Made by a program: the position numbers and the translations under genes. The notes beneath the pieces are model-generated. The model did not search any database, was not told the origin of the DNA, and was given only the letters and a program-made list of their open reading frames with translations. A stretch of 64,000 nucleotides of DNA from Pleodorina starrii (taxonomy: Eukaryota > Chlorophyta > Chlorophyceae > Chlamydomonadales > Volvocaceae), in NCBI GenBank assembly GCA_030267565.1, contig BRXU01000040.1, positions 682,001 to 746,000 of the forward strand. Reading direction: 5' to 3'. The first letter of the stretch is position 1. Each line of letters opens with the position of its first letter. Shown piece by piece: positions 1 through 10,364 of this stretch.

Positions 1-1
1 C

Positions 2-231
2 GGCACTGACGGTGGCGGCGGCGGCGGTGGGTCCCCTGGAGTTGGCCCTGGCGGGTTCCCGTCTGTGGCGGCCCACACCCCATCGTGAGGGGGTCCAGGT
101 CACCAGTGCACCAGGTCTTTACCTGACGGCCATACCAGACCCCCTCACGATGGTGTGCGGGCGGCCACAGACGGGAACCCGCCAGGGCCAACTCGAGGGG
201 ATCTGCCGCCACCGCCGCCACCGTCAGTGCC
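2..231. repeat. Palindrome A (inverted repeat, arms about 94 bp)
   Basis: The arms at about 2-95 and 138-231 are near reverse complements around a 42-bp loop. For example, CGTGAGGGGGTC near 83-95 is matched by GACCCCCTCACG at 138-149, and CACTGACGGTGG at the left end by CCACCGTCAGTG at the right. Mismatches and a few indels show the arms have diverged. It is immediately followed by palindrome B. No gene is supported here. Confidence 0.85.
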
Positions 232-240
232 GCCGCCGCC

Positions 241-1226
241 GCCACCTTCAGCGCCGCCACTGAGCTTGCCGCCGCCGGGCCGCTTCCTGGCGGCTGCTGC
301 ACTGCATGAGGGTGTGCTGCCCTTCCTGGAGCGATTGATGCGGCGAGCCGGAGAGCAGTCCGCCAGCCCCGAGTCGACAGTCCTGGGCGGCGTGACGAGG
401 GGCGCCGTCGGGGATTTTTTCCCATGGCGCTGGCGTACGGCAAGCAAGACGAGGTGGCGGCGCTGGTCGCGACGGTGGGGAAGCTGTTTCGTCGGCTGGA
501 GATGGAGAGTGTGAGTGGTGGGATTGGGATGGGTGCCGTGGTACCACCACCACCGCCACCGCCCCGGCTCGACCACAGCCTGGCCTGCGCATTCATCCTC
601 ACCAGCAGCACCGCTCGCCATGCCGGCATGCTTGTGACTGGCTTCTGCGACGACGACAGCATTGAAAGTGGTGGCAGCGGCGGGACTGGCGGCAGCGGTG
701 GAGGTGGCGGCGTCACAAGGCCCGCATTGTTGCTGCCACCGCCGCCGCCACCTCCACCGCTGCCGCCAGTCCCGCCGCTGCCACCGCTTTCACTGCTGTC
801 ATCGTCGTCGCAGAAGCCAGTCGCAAGCATGCCGGCATGGCGAGCGGTGCTGCTGGCGAGAATGAGTGCGAAGGCCAGGCTGTGGTCGAGCCGGGGCGGC
901 GGCAGCAGCGGCTGCGGTGGTACCGTGGCACCCATCCCAATCCCACCACTCACACTCTCCATCTCCAGCCGACGAAACAGCTTCCCCACCGTCGCGACCA
1001 GCGCCGCCGCCTCGTCTTGCTTGCCGTACGCCAGCGCCACGGGAAAAAACTCCCCGACGGCGCCCCTCGTCGCCACGCCACCCAGGACTGTGGCCTCGGG
1101 GCTGGCGGACTGCTCTCCGGCTCGGCACATCAATCGCTCCAGGAAGGGCAGCACACCCTCATGCAGTGCAGCAGCCGCCAGGAAGCGGCCCGGCGGCGGC
1201 AAGCTCAGCGGCGGCGCTGAAGGTGG
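241..1226. repeat. Palindrome B (inverted repeat, arms about 470-485 bp)
   Basis: The sequence from about 241 to 711 reappears reverse-complemented from about 743 to 1226 around a short G/C-rich centre. Landmarks: GCATGAGGGTGTGCTGCC (about 304) pairs with the complement near 1150-1170, and GGCGTACGGCAAGCAAGACG (about 432) with the complement near 1015-1035. The arms carry a coding-like sequence of unknown family (helical, Ala/Leu/Arg-rich, including the peptide GKLFRRLEMES). In the left arm this frame is broken near 395-425, whereas the right arm read on the minus strand stays open through the same place, so the arms are degenerate copies of a once-coding sequence. Confidence 0.88.
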
Positions 1227-1459
1227 ACTGGCTGCTCCTCGTGGCCGCATGCTGCTGCCACTGCTGCCACTGCTCCCGGGGCGACGGTGGTGGCGCCGAG
1301 TGGGGGACCCCGCCCGAGGCGGATGGCCTGTCGGCGACCGTGGCTGCGGACGGGGCCATGCCGGCGGCGGCGGCGGCGGCAGCCTCAGCACCCCAGGTCA
1401 GCCTCAACGCCGCCGAAGCCACCACCAACCCAGAGGTCGCTGCTGCTCACGGCAGCGGC

Positions 1460-1997
1460 AGCAGCAGCGCCCACGAGTGGTGCCAGCTGTTGCTGGGTGA
1501 CATGGCTGTCGCACAGCTGCTCGGCGTGTTGCTCCATCTGGTGCCTGCGATCAAGTCGGGTGTGTTCGGAGGGGACTCATCGGCCCAAGTGCCGGATCGC
1601 CTTGGCCTGCTGCACGGTGGTGGTTCCGGAGCTGGTGTGCCTGGGGACCTTCGAGCGGCGGCGGACGGATAGGGCGGCGGGCACAGCAGCGGCGGCCAAG
1701 GCGGAAGCTGAGCCGCAGCGAGGCACGGCAGCGCCATGCCACCACCACCGCTGCGCCCGCCGCCCTATCCGTCCGCTGCCGCTCGAAGGTCCCCAGGCAC
1801 ACCAGCTCCGGAACCACCGCCGCCACGCACCACACAGCAGGCCGACGTGATCCGGCACAGCGCTTGGGCCGATGAGTCCCCTCCGAACACGCCCTTCGAA
1901 CTTGATTGCAGGCACCAGATATAGCAACGCGCCGAGCAGCTGTACAACAGCCACGTCACCCAGCAACAGCTGGCGCCACTCGCGGGTGCTGCTGCTA
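1460..1997. repeat. Palindrome C (inverted repeat, arms about 240 bp)
   Basis: The left arm (about 1460-1696) and right arm (about 1738-1997) are reverse complements with substitutions and small indels. CCAGCTGTTGCTGGGTGAC near 1482 matches the complement near 1958-1976, and CCTGGGGACCTTCGAGCGGC near 1639 matches near 1780-1800. The loop sequence (about 1697-1737) recurs in direct orientation just after the right arm (about 2000-2040), which suggests a copying or template-switch origin. The arms encode a hydrophobic helical peptide (QLLLGD..QLLGxLLxLVPAIK) of unknown family. Confidence 0.85.
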
Positions 1998-1999
1998 CC

Positions 2000-2635
2000 G
2001 TGGCGGCCGAGGCGGAGGTGGAGCCGCAGCGAGGCGTGGAGGGTTTCAGTGGCGCCACCGTCGGTGGATGCAACAAAGGTGTCAGGGCAGTGGTCACAGA
2101 GGGCAAGCAGCCGCCGGCCGGCCTAGCATGGGAGCCGGAGCTGTTGCGGATGTTGGTTCCGGAGCTGCTGTCGTACTGTGGGCAGGAGGACGAGCTGGCC
2201 GCCGCCATGGAGGTGCTGGCCGGGCAGTTGGAGGTGTGGGCGGGTGGTGAAGGGGGCTGGGGTGACGGCGTGGAGGGGCGGCTTATGGCGCAGCTGCCTC
2301 CGGTGTTTAATGGAGTCTGGGTGCGTGCGGGCCGTGGCTCGGCGTTCGAGGCTGGCGCAGGGCTGTCGTTGTGGAGTTTACTTATAGACGTACGATGGAG
2401 CCCTTTCTCCGCCGGGAGGAGCACACGCTTTGCTGCGGGTGCAGAGCAACATGCCAGCGCGGCTACCGGTACACCGAAGTACCGGTACGTGCACACATCG
2501 GCGTGTTGGACTCCCTTCGGACTAAAAAACTGGAGTAGAGCCAGCGTAAACTGTGCATTGCGCCGTACATGTACCGTATTATGTAGTACGGTATACGGTT
2601 CAGGCGCCGGATTGAGGTTGAGGTTGGATGCGTGA
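2000..2635 (+). pseudogene. Open frame continuing the palindrome-borne gene fragments, unknown family
   Basis: A plus-strand frame of about 211 codons follows palindrome C. Its first two thirds look coding (Leu/Glu-rich helices such as PELLRMLVPELLSYCGQED around 2140-2200). The last part, after about 2380, runs into lower-complexity sequence with TACCGGTAC and GTACGG motifs and looks non-coding. I do not recognise the family. With the peptides in palindromes B and C it probably represents pieces of one ancestral gene, duplicated and rearranged. There is no convincing start or splice structure, so it is treated as a fragment. Confidence 0.4.
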
Positions 2636-2639
2636 CATG

Positions 2640-3415
2640 ATTGGGTCCAACCGGACGGCCATTTTCTGGACGGCCTTCTTTTCCGTACGTGACGTACGGA
2701 CGTCTTGAGCGTTTTCCCTCGGTCGCTTTTAGAATCTCCCCCAGAAAGCGTCGATTACAGTTTGCATTCGTCATGATACGTATCGCGCTCGCTTTAAAAG
2801 GAAATCCGTGCGGCCGCACCACCTGCCCCCCGCCTGCTCTCACTTGGGACCAGGCGGCAAGCAAAGGCTGCTTCTGAGCGCCACCGGCAAAAAACGGCCC
2901 TCCACAACGACCGGCGTCACAAGCACACAAGAGAAAGCCAGGAGGGCGACCACCAGGGTACCGGTACACCAATGAAGCATCAGGCAGGCACAGACGGCCG
3001 GGCTCAAGCCGTGGGAGCCTGGGGTGCCCAGTGTTGGCCTGATGGAGTGCAGGAGCCCCGCAGCCGCAGCCGCCGACGTTGCTTCGCGCCGCAGCCGCAA
3101 GCCGATGCAGCTGCCCTGCCCTCCACCCTCACGAACGCCTTCCGTTCTCCAAAGCCGGCGGCGGCAAACAGGACGCTGCGACCAGCTCCGAGAATGGGAA
3201 AGCGTGCCCTCGCTGTACCCTTGTAGCCACAGCCTCATTCGCTCGCTCGCACACTTGTGGGGCGTGTCTCTCTTTTGGGGACGCCCAAAACAAAAGACGC
3301 ACACCGCACGCCTCCCCACCACGACCACGACTGCCCAACACCGCATCCGGGTTTTGGGTCCGCGGGGAGCCGCGCCGCACGTCGGCCGCTCCGCTGTCCC
3401 AGGCAGAAGGACCTC
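2640..3415. other. Intergenic stretch downstream of the SPOUT1-like gene
   Basis: No coding region is supported. The sequence contains CCGTACGTGACGTACGG near 2682-2700, scattered GTACGG/CCGTAC motifs and ordinary mixed sequence. It would contain the 3' untranslated region of the minus-strand SPOUT1-like gene ending at 3416. Confidence 0.6.
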
Positions 3416-6400
3416 TCACTGCTTGCCGTACTTGAGGATCGGCGTGATAAGGTACGACAGCGCGATGGGCACGGCATCTTCCGTACGCAGGTGCCGTGTC
3501 CCCAGGTGCGGCGTCGTGTTCAGGTACAGGTTGAACACATCCTGCGCATGGGGGCAGCCGGGGCGGCGGGAGCCGCGGCAGTGGGGGGTTACCCATGTAT
3601 AGGCCGGAGCCCGTGAACGGTAACGGGGGGGCCTGGGCGGCGCAAGCAACGAGGGCCGTGAAGAAGCAGGAAGAAGAGCGGACGGGCACCCAACAAGTGC
3701 CACCCCAGCACGGGTCCCTTTCCCTTCCCCATTCATATCCTTCTGTCCACATGTAAAGAGCGACCAAGGTATGAACGACCAACCGAATACCGACCAACCG
3801 ACTACGGCTTGCTCGTTACATCACCAGGCACACACGCTGGCCCATGGTGGGTTGGTTGGTTTGTGAGGGCAACCCGATCCACTTCCCAAAACCTGCTGCT
3901 CATGTGCAGCCCCCACACTGTGTTAATCGCCCAGCAACCCTAAGTACGCAACCCCAGCGGCCCCGCTCACCTGCAGGTGCTGCCCCCCACCACCCACCAC
4001 CCCAACTTGCATAACCCATCCCCTGACAGACTCATGGGTCATCGCCCACCAATGAATGACCCATCCCCTGACAGACCCATGGGTCATCCATCACCCACCG
4101 CCGCCGTCCCATTCCCCGACAGACCCATGGGTCATCCATCACCCACCGCCGCCGTCCCATTCCCCGACAGACCCATGGGTCATCCATCACCCACCGCCGC
4201 CGTCCCATTCCCCGACAGACCCATGGGTCATCCATCACCCACCGCCGCCGTCCCATTCCCCGACAGACCCATGGGTCATCCATCACCCACCGCCGCCGTC
4301 CCATTCCCCGACAGACCCACGGGTCATCCATCACCCACCGCCGCCGTCCCATTCCCCGACAGACCCACGGGTCATCCATCACTCACTGACGGCAGCTTGT
4401 GCTCCCAGTCCGGCACCCGCGACACCAGTTGCTCCAAATCCTGCTGCACCGCTTGTACCTTGGTGCCGCCCGCGCCCGCTGCCTTAACTCCACCCCCGGC
4501 CCCGCTTCCGCCTCCTCCTCCTCCTCCTCCAAACACCACCAGCGTGTGCTTGAAGCTCGGCAACACCAGCGACCCCGGATCGGTGGGGGCGCCCGCGGGG
4601 CTGCTGCCTGCGACCGTGAGCCCCGCCCGTAATACAGTGGTTTGCGGTTCCAACACGTCAAAACGACAAAACGCCTCCCCAGGAGTACGGGAGCCATACG
4701 TTCGTCACCATACGTTCAGCTCTTCACGCTCGAAGCCTCTTCCGCAAGGCAAGCTCAGCCCAGCTCAGCTCAGTTCAGCTCAGCCCGCCTCCGCCCGGCT
4801 GTGCCTTGTGAGATGCGACGTGACGCGTCCAGGGCCCCTCCTCGCCCCCGCTCCCGCCCCCCCCTCGCGCGCTCCCGCCCCGCCCTGCTCCCACTCCCGC
4901 CCCACCTCGCCCCGCTCCCGCTCCCGCCCCGCTCCCGCCACCCTCTCCTTACCGATGGTTAGGTCGTACTTCCCGGACCGGCTGACTGCCGCGTCCCTGA
5001 ACACGCGCGGCAGCCCCAGCGCGATGCGTACCGTGTAGCCCCAGTACAGGCCCAGAGTCTCCCGGGGCTGGGAGGGAGGGACCACCTGCGTGGTGGTGGG
5101 GCCGTCATCGATAGCGGGAGCAAGGGAAGGAGCGGGTGCAGGAGGAGGGGCAGGAGCAGGAGCAGGCGGGTGTGCCCACTGACTCCCGGGGCTGGGAGGG
5201 GGCAGCCACCTTGGAGGTGAGGTGAGGTGAGATGAGGTGGGGGCGGAGGAGAGGGAGGTAAGGCGGGAAGGGTGACATGCGCCCTGGGTAGGGGCTGGAG
5301 GGACCAGCACTGAAGGGGTCAGGGAGAGGCAGGGGGTTGACAGTTGGCGGCAGAGAACCCGGAAACCCGCTGCGGGTGCGAGTGTGGGTGTGGGTGACAG
5401 CAACATCCGGGGTGGGCAGGAGGCGCAGGAGGGTGCGAGGAGCAGTAGGGTGGGCTGTGGGCGCAGTCGCCTCGGGGGGGAGGGGTTAAGGCTCCCTGTG
5501 CTGTGCTGTGCTTCCGAGGGCTTCGCTGCGGTAAGGTTGAGCGCGTACGCAACAGGGCTGGACGCACGCGATGTTGGGTTGTCGCTTCCGTACCTTCCCC
5601 ACGATCATGGTTTCGGAGTAGGCCGCCATGAAGCGGGTCTCGGGCTCCAGGTCGCCCAGGTGCACAGTCACACGGGTGGACTGGGGGCGGCGCGGGTTGG
5701 AAGGGAAGGGAGGGGAAGGGAAGGGGCGCAGATGGAGCGGAAAAGGGAGGGGCGTGGTAGTGTTGAGGGGGGTGGAGGGAAGGGGAACCAAAGGGGAACC
5801 AAAGTGGGTCGTGTCAGGGGACGCGAAGGTAGGGGTTAGGGTAGGGGTGGTTAGGCTGTGTGGGGCCCACAGGCGTCGGAAGCGGCATACCAGCCCCCTG
5901 TTGGGGCACCCCGCCCGTGTCTGGCTGCAGGAGGGCTGCACCTTGGAGAGGCGCCCGCCTGTACGCCCAGGTGCAGCTGCTGCTGGTTGGAAACAGATCA
6001 TTCAGCCACGCACGAATATTTTTGGGCGGGTAAGGTGCTCCGGATTTTCGAGACTCTCGGATTTGACTACAGGCAACATGTACCCGTGGGTCTTAGCAAT
6101 GAAGAGAAGGCAAAGGCGATCTTGGGCCTGGAGATCCCGTTTGACAATTTACTGGCCGAGTTCAGACGTCGCCTTCTGTTGGATTGGAGCTCGGGTAGCC
6201 TCGATAGAGACCCGCGGAATTTCCCAGAGTATGAGGAAGGGGGTGTGGGACGGGGAGCACCCGGGGTTACCGCGTGTCGGTACCTGAAATGGATGGGTGT
6301 GGCGTATTCGTTCTCGGACCACAAACGAACATTGGATCACTTGAGGGTGTGTATGCCGAGAAAGCACCACACGGCCCTGATGCGTTTTCGGCTGGGACGT

Positions 6401-7609
6401 TGGGACTTGGATGTGTCAAGGTTTGCACGGGGACCGGGTCGGAAACCGCGCGCGGAGAGGATATGTCGGGTGTGCCACGGCGGGTCGGTAGAAGACGAGT
6501 TGCACGTATTGATGGAATGTCCGGGCTATACGCCATTACGAGAGGCAATAGGCTTCCCTATGGGTAGCAGCATGGTGGATGTGATGGGGACCTTTGACCC
6601 GGCGAAACTGGGCAGTCTCTTATCCCAGATTCAGAAAGCGCGTACCGAGCTGCTTGGTAGCTAACCATACGGCTTATGTTGTCTTAAAGTGCGCCCCTTG
6701 ACGGATAACCGTTGTGGGGGGACGCATGTTACCAGCCATTTTGGCTCGTACACATGTAATGCCTCATGCCTCATGCTGCTGCGCGCACACAGACCTTGGC
6801 CCAGTGCGTGACCCAGTGCGTGACCCAGTGCGTGAGTGCTCCCTTTCGGGCCTTTTCGACGGGACCCGCACGAGGTCCAGACAACAGCGCATTGCTGATC
6901 CCCCGGGTCGACTGACGCGGAGGCCCTTTCGACCGGAGCTCGCATCCACCCGGGGCCGCGGCCGCTACGAATCTTCGCTGACTGATCGACGGACTGACTG
7001 ACGGACCTGCGGGAGTTCCTGCTCCAGCCAAACCATGCGGTCCAGCCCAACGTCCACGTAGCTACCCGAGCCTTGCTCCGACTTGAGTACGACGCCCTCG
7101 CGGTACGGCATCCACGTGCCGCTGGGCCGCGCGTGGTGGGGCGGGTCAGCCGCCGGCAGCGCCGCCGCCAGCCGCAGCTCGGGGGGGAGCTGCTGCGGAT
7201 CGCCGTACATGTTGGGCCGCAGGTGGAGCGGCGTGTCGAGGAACTGGAGGACGCGCGCCAGCAGGGCGGTCCCGGGCGTGATGGTTGCGGCGGGCTGCGT
7301 GGCGGTTGCGACGGGGGAGTCGTCGTACACGACCAGCTCGTCCACCTGAAACGCGGCGGCGGCGCGGGCGATTTGGCCGGCGACGCATACGGCGACCTCC
7401 GGCGAGAGCGGCTGGTCCAGTAGAGTTCCGGGCACTGCGAGGCTGAGCGTCCACTTGCGGCCGCTGGGGCCGGGCTCATCGTCGCCGGCGTCGTCGGCCG
7501 CGCTCATTGGCTCGTCGGCCGCCGACGGTCGTTTACCAGCCTTTTTCTTGTCCGAATCATGATGACGTTTTTGTTTCTTGCTTTTCTTTTCTTTACTGCT
7601 TTCTCCCAT
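3416..7609 (-). CDS. SPOUT1: SPOUT1/CENP-32-like RNA methyltransferase (DUF171 family)
   Basis: Putative SAM-dependent RNA methyltransferase of the SPOUT (alpha/beta knot) superfamily. The family is named from human SPOUT1/C9orf114, a centromere- and spindle-associated RNA methyltransferase. Five exons (reading 5' to 3' on the minus strand): 7609-7007, 5680-5594, 5085-4953, 4607-4387, 3541-3416. Phases agree and give 389 residues, close to the human protein. Exon 1 has a Lys-rich nuclear-type start (residues about 4-24), then RKWTLSLAVPG, GQIARAAAAFQVDE and REGVV. Exon 3 carries the hallmark GLYWGYTVR (242-250) and YDLTIG. Exon 4 has HTLVVFGG followed by a Gly-rich insertion. Exon 5 has NLYLNT and HLRTEDAVPIAL. 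The ATG at 7609 is preferred to an in-frame upstream start because the Lys-rich sequence begins there. Intron 1 holds an antisense LINE fragment and intron 4 a minisatellite. It is divergent from the CacyBP-like gene. Confidence 0.93.
4058..4382. repeat. 48-bp minisatellite in intron 4 of the SPOUT1-like gene
   Basis: The GGGTCAT landmark recurs exactly every 48 bp, at 4081, 4129, 4177, 4225, 4273, 4321 and 4369, with a degenerate unit before it (about 4020-4060). Units are nearly identical and differ mainly as CCCATGGG versus CCCACGGG. Each contains the palindrome GACCCATGGGTC and CATCACCCACCGCCGCCGTC. The array ends only a few bases from the 5' splice site of exon 4 (donor at 4386). Confidence 0.95.
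5858..6764 (+). mobile_element. 5'-truncated LINE (non-LTR retrotransposon) 3' end, copy 1
   Basis: An open plus-strand frame to a stop at 6662-6664 encodes the C-terminal end of a reverse-transcriptase polyprotein. It has a zinc-binding motif CRVCH...EDELHVLMEC (about 6464-6522), typical of the region after the RT domain in plant and algal LINEs. The matching 3' untranslated region (landmarks CCTTGACGGATAACCG and CTCGTACACATGTAATGCCT) ends near 6764. The same sequence recurs at 11251-12532, which helps define the 3' end. The 5' limit is uncertain, because similarity I can verify starts near 6130. The element lies in intron 1 of the SPOUT1-like gene in the opposite orientation. The RT catalytic domain is absent, so it is non-autonomous. 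Confidence 0.82.
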
Positions 7610-8500
7610 GATTGCGGGCTCGAGTGTTAAGTTCGAGTGTGTCGAGTGTACCGTTAACTTGTTGTTGGCTTTTTTTGGGCCTCTCAATGTGCTGTGTCAA
7701 TAACGTAACAATTTTCCAGAATGCAAGACGCCGCTAGTGAACCAAATCCCCAAAATACTGCAACGGTACTCCAACGGTCCGCGCACAAAAAGATTCAGTC
7801 TGCCCATTTCGCAAAATAATTGCCACGTGATAACATTATTTTACACGTAAGAATCAAAATAGGTCTGAACCGTGTACGGGATTGGAAGTTTCGAGGCCCT
7901 ACCGTAGCGCCCGAGCGCAAGTTTAATCGACAGTGTTCGCCAATTCACCGTGTTTGCATTGGTCACCATAGTTGGTATTGTGGCCTTACCAACACCCCGC
8001 GGCTTCGGTAATCAGTTTGCTTCCAGGCGTCACACTGCGTTACAGAGCTAACCGGCTTGCTTTGTCGACTACCTGGTACGCGATTGAACCCTGCCGCCGC
8101 CCTCTGGCGACAGTTTTCTGCGTTGTTCCGCAAGGGTACCGTCAAACTTCTGTACTTTAGGTACGCGGTCGGCATGACGCGCAAGCAGTGTATGGAAGGG
8201 GCTCCGTCTATACGTTAACCCAGGCGCCGAAGCACAAATACTGTACTGCGCCTTGTACTAGGGGCGCGGAGTACTCCGCCACTCAATCCTGCGCTGCGCC
8301 GTGCGACCTCAGTTGCAACAGCGGTTGGCGCGGAAATCCCAACCAACCAAACTGCACACTGAACAGCACCCTGAATTGGGCAAGAGGTCACTGGCAACGC
8401 GCCTTAAAAACATAACGCGATCTTTACACAGTTGGCGACCCGTCCAGGAACTTGCTGCGCGCGCTCCGTCCCGCAGAAGCTTCCAGACGTCTCCGCGATC
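7610..8500. promoter_or_regulatory. Shared upstream region of the divergent SPOUT1-like and CacyBP-like genes
   Basis: This 891-bp gap lies between two start codons pointing away from each other. It is visibly richer in A/T than its surroundings, especially 7680-7990, as expected for promoters and 5' untranslated regions. No TATA box or other defined site could be placed with confidence, and no coding region is seen. Confidence 0.55.
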
Positions 8501-8649
8501 ATGACAGTGAACGCTGCTGAGGCCGCCGGGCAGCAAGCGGAGCACATCCAGGCGAAGGAGGCAGTACATGAGAAGATTCCGGAGGCGGGGGCGCTGAAGC
8601 AGGAGGAGGGGCAGATGGAGGTCGAGACGAAGCAGGAGGAGCAGGCGCC

Positions 8650-8688
<39 letters not shown>

Positions 8689-10364
8689 TCAGAAGCAGCG
8701 GGAGGAGGCGGAGCAGCTGGTGGCGCGGAATGCCTTGCAGGTACCTGGGGGGGCTGCGGGCATGGGGGCGTCTTTGGAGAGAGCACACCCGGGGGCCTGG
8801 GGCCCCAATCAATCAATCAATCACGTCAAGGTGGGACCCAAGAAGGTCACCGGTGCGAGTATCGTGTCCGGTCTGGTCTGGTGGTGGCGAGCGCCTTTGT
8901 GTATCGACACGCGTATGCGCCCGTGCCGAGCTGCCCGTCACTCACTTTGAGTACGACACTTGCGACTCATTTCGGCTGCGCGGCGCTGCCAGGCGGCAAT
9001 GGCATGGCAGCTTAAATAGGCAATGCCCTGTGCTGGCCTACCATTGCCGGATCGGCCGGCGCCGCACCACTTTCCTTCATTTCGCGCCGCTGGTACGCCC
9101 GCCCGCCCGCCTGCCTGCCTGCCCGCCCAACTCACCGCCGCACACGCGCACAGGCCAGCATCGAGGCGAAGCGCGAGCGGTCCTACTACTACGCCCACGC
9201 GCCGCGGCAGACCTGCGAGGAGCGGGCGCCGCTGCCGGTGCCCGTAGTCCTGGAGAGGGCGGTGGTGGAGGTTCCGCCCACCGTCGAGGGCATCTTCAAT
9301 TACGCCTGGGCTGATGAGGGAGAGGTCGTCAAGGTGCGGCTCGGGCCCGTGTGCTGCGTGTGCTGTGCGTTGCGGCGAGCCGGTGCGGTGCGCTGTGCTG
9401 TGGCGCTGGGGCGTAGAATGGATGAATGGTAGAAACTACCGGTAAATTACGTAGCCGCCCTGGCTCAGGCTTCAGGGGCTTGAACCCGGGCGCACGCACG
9501 CATGCGGGGGGCTCGCGGGCAGAGGAGCTCTGCCATGGAGGTCCATTGTCCATCATGATAGGGCCCCGCCCCCATCCATTTCCCCCCAGTTCTTCCCTCC
9601 GAACACACACGAACCCACGAACCCCAAACCCGCACGTGCACGCACTTGTGCGAGCAGATCTACATCCCGCTGGAGGGCGTGGGGGCGAAGTGCAGCGACG
9701 ATGACATCAAGGCGACGTTCGAGGTGAGGGCTCCTGTGAATGGGGCTCCTGTGTCCCACTTACCGGTACCCTGGCTCCTTCCCAGGCTCCAGACACACAC
9801 ACATACAGCCTCAGCACAGCTCCAACATCCAATCGGCACCATCGGATGCCTGCGCCCCGCGCAGCGTCCATTCAGTTTTGGGGTGCAAAAGGGCTCTCGT
9901 CAAGTTGCGTCTCGTTCGGGCTCCTCCAAGCTGACAAGCGCAATCGTTACCCTTCAAGTGTGTGTGAACTGCGGGCGCAGGTGTGCGCGCTGCGCGGCAG
10001 GCGCCGTAGTAACCGCCGCTCCCCCGGCCCCTGCACTTGTTGCCCGCCGTTCCCACCCTTTCTCCCCAGTCTCTTGCGCCCGCGCGCAGGTGCCTTTCCA
10101 TGCTCTCACTCAACCCCGCGCTCCCACTGCTCTTCGCTTCGTGCCCGCTTGCCTACCTCCCATTTATGAATGCTGCAGGCGCGGCTGATGCAGATTGACG
10201 TGCACGGGTTCAAGCCCAGGCAGGTGCACAGGTTGTTGATTTCGAAGCTTTCGGGCGACATCGCGCCGGCCGATTGCCGGGTGCGCCGGCTTGCGAACAA
10301 GGTGGTGGTTTCGCTGAAGAAGGCGGGCGGCGGCCGCAAGTGGTACAACCTGAGCGGTGTGTGA
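8501..10364 (+). CDS. CACYBP: CacyBP/SIP-like CS-domain protein
   Basis: Likely calcyclin-binding/Siah-interacting protein-type adaptor (linked to ubiquitin ligases and cochaperone function in other eukaryotes). Four exons, 8501-8740, 9154-9333, 9658-9723 and 10179-10364, are all in phase 0 and give 223 residues, near the 228 of human CacyBP. Residues 1-80 are Glu/Gln-rich with a polyglutamine run (about 50-62) encoded by CAG repeats at 8650-8686. The CS (p23-like) domain occupies about 126-221: IFNYAW, EVVKIYIPLEGVG, DVHGFKPRQVHRL, KLSGDI and VVVSLKKAG...KWYNL. The C-terminal SGS tail of animal CacyBP is missing. Either the protein ends at 10362 or a further exon was not recognised. The CS fold is confident; the CacyBP name rests on the overall order and length. 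Confidence 0.8.

Noticed and set aside
4058..4382. Regular 48-bp repeats resembling a CRISPR array
   Set aside because: There are no unique spacers: the whole 48-bp unit repeats. The context is an intron of a eukaryotic gene.
3977..5038. 353-codon plus-strand open frame with repeated PDRPMGHPSPTAAVPF units
   Set aside because: It is the translation of the 48-bp minisatellite and of the antisense of SPOUT1 exons 3 and 4. The minus strand carries the conserved gene.
7961..8110. Possible tRNA-like B-box (GGTTCAA-like) on the minus strand
   Set aside because: No matching A-box, acceptor stem or anticodon arm could be folded around it.
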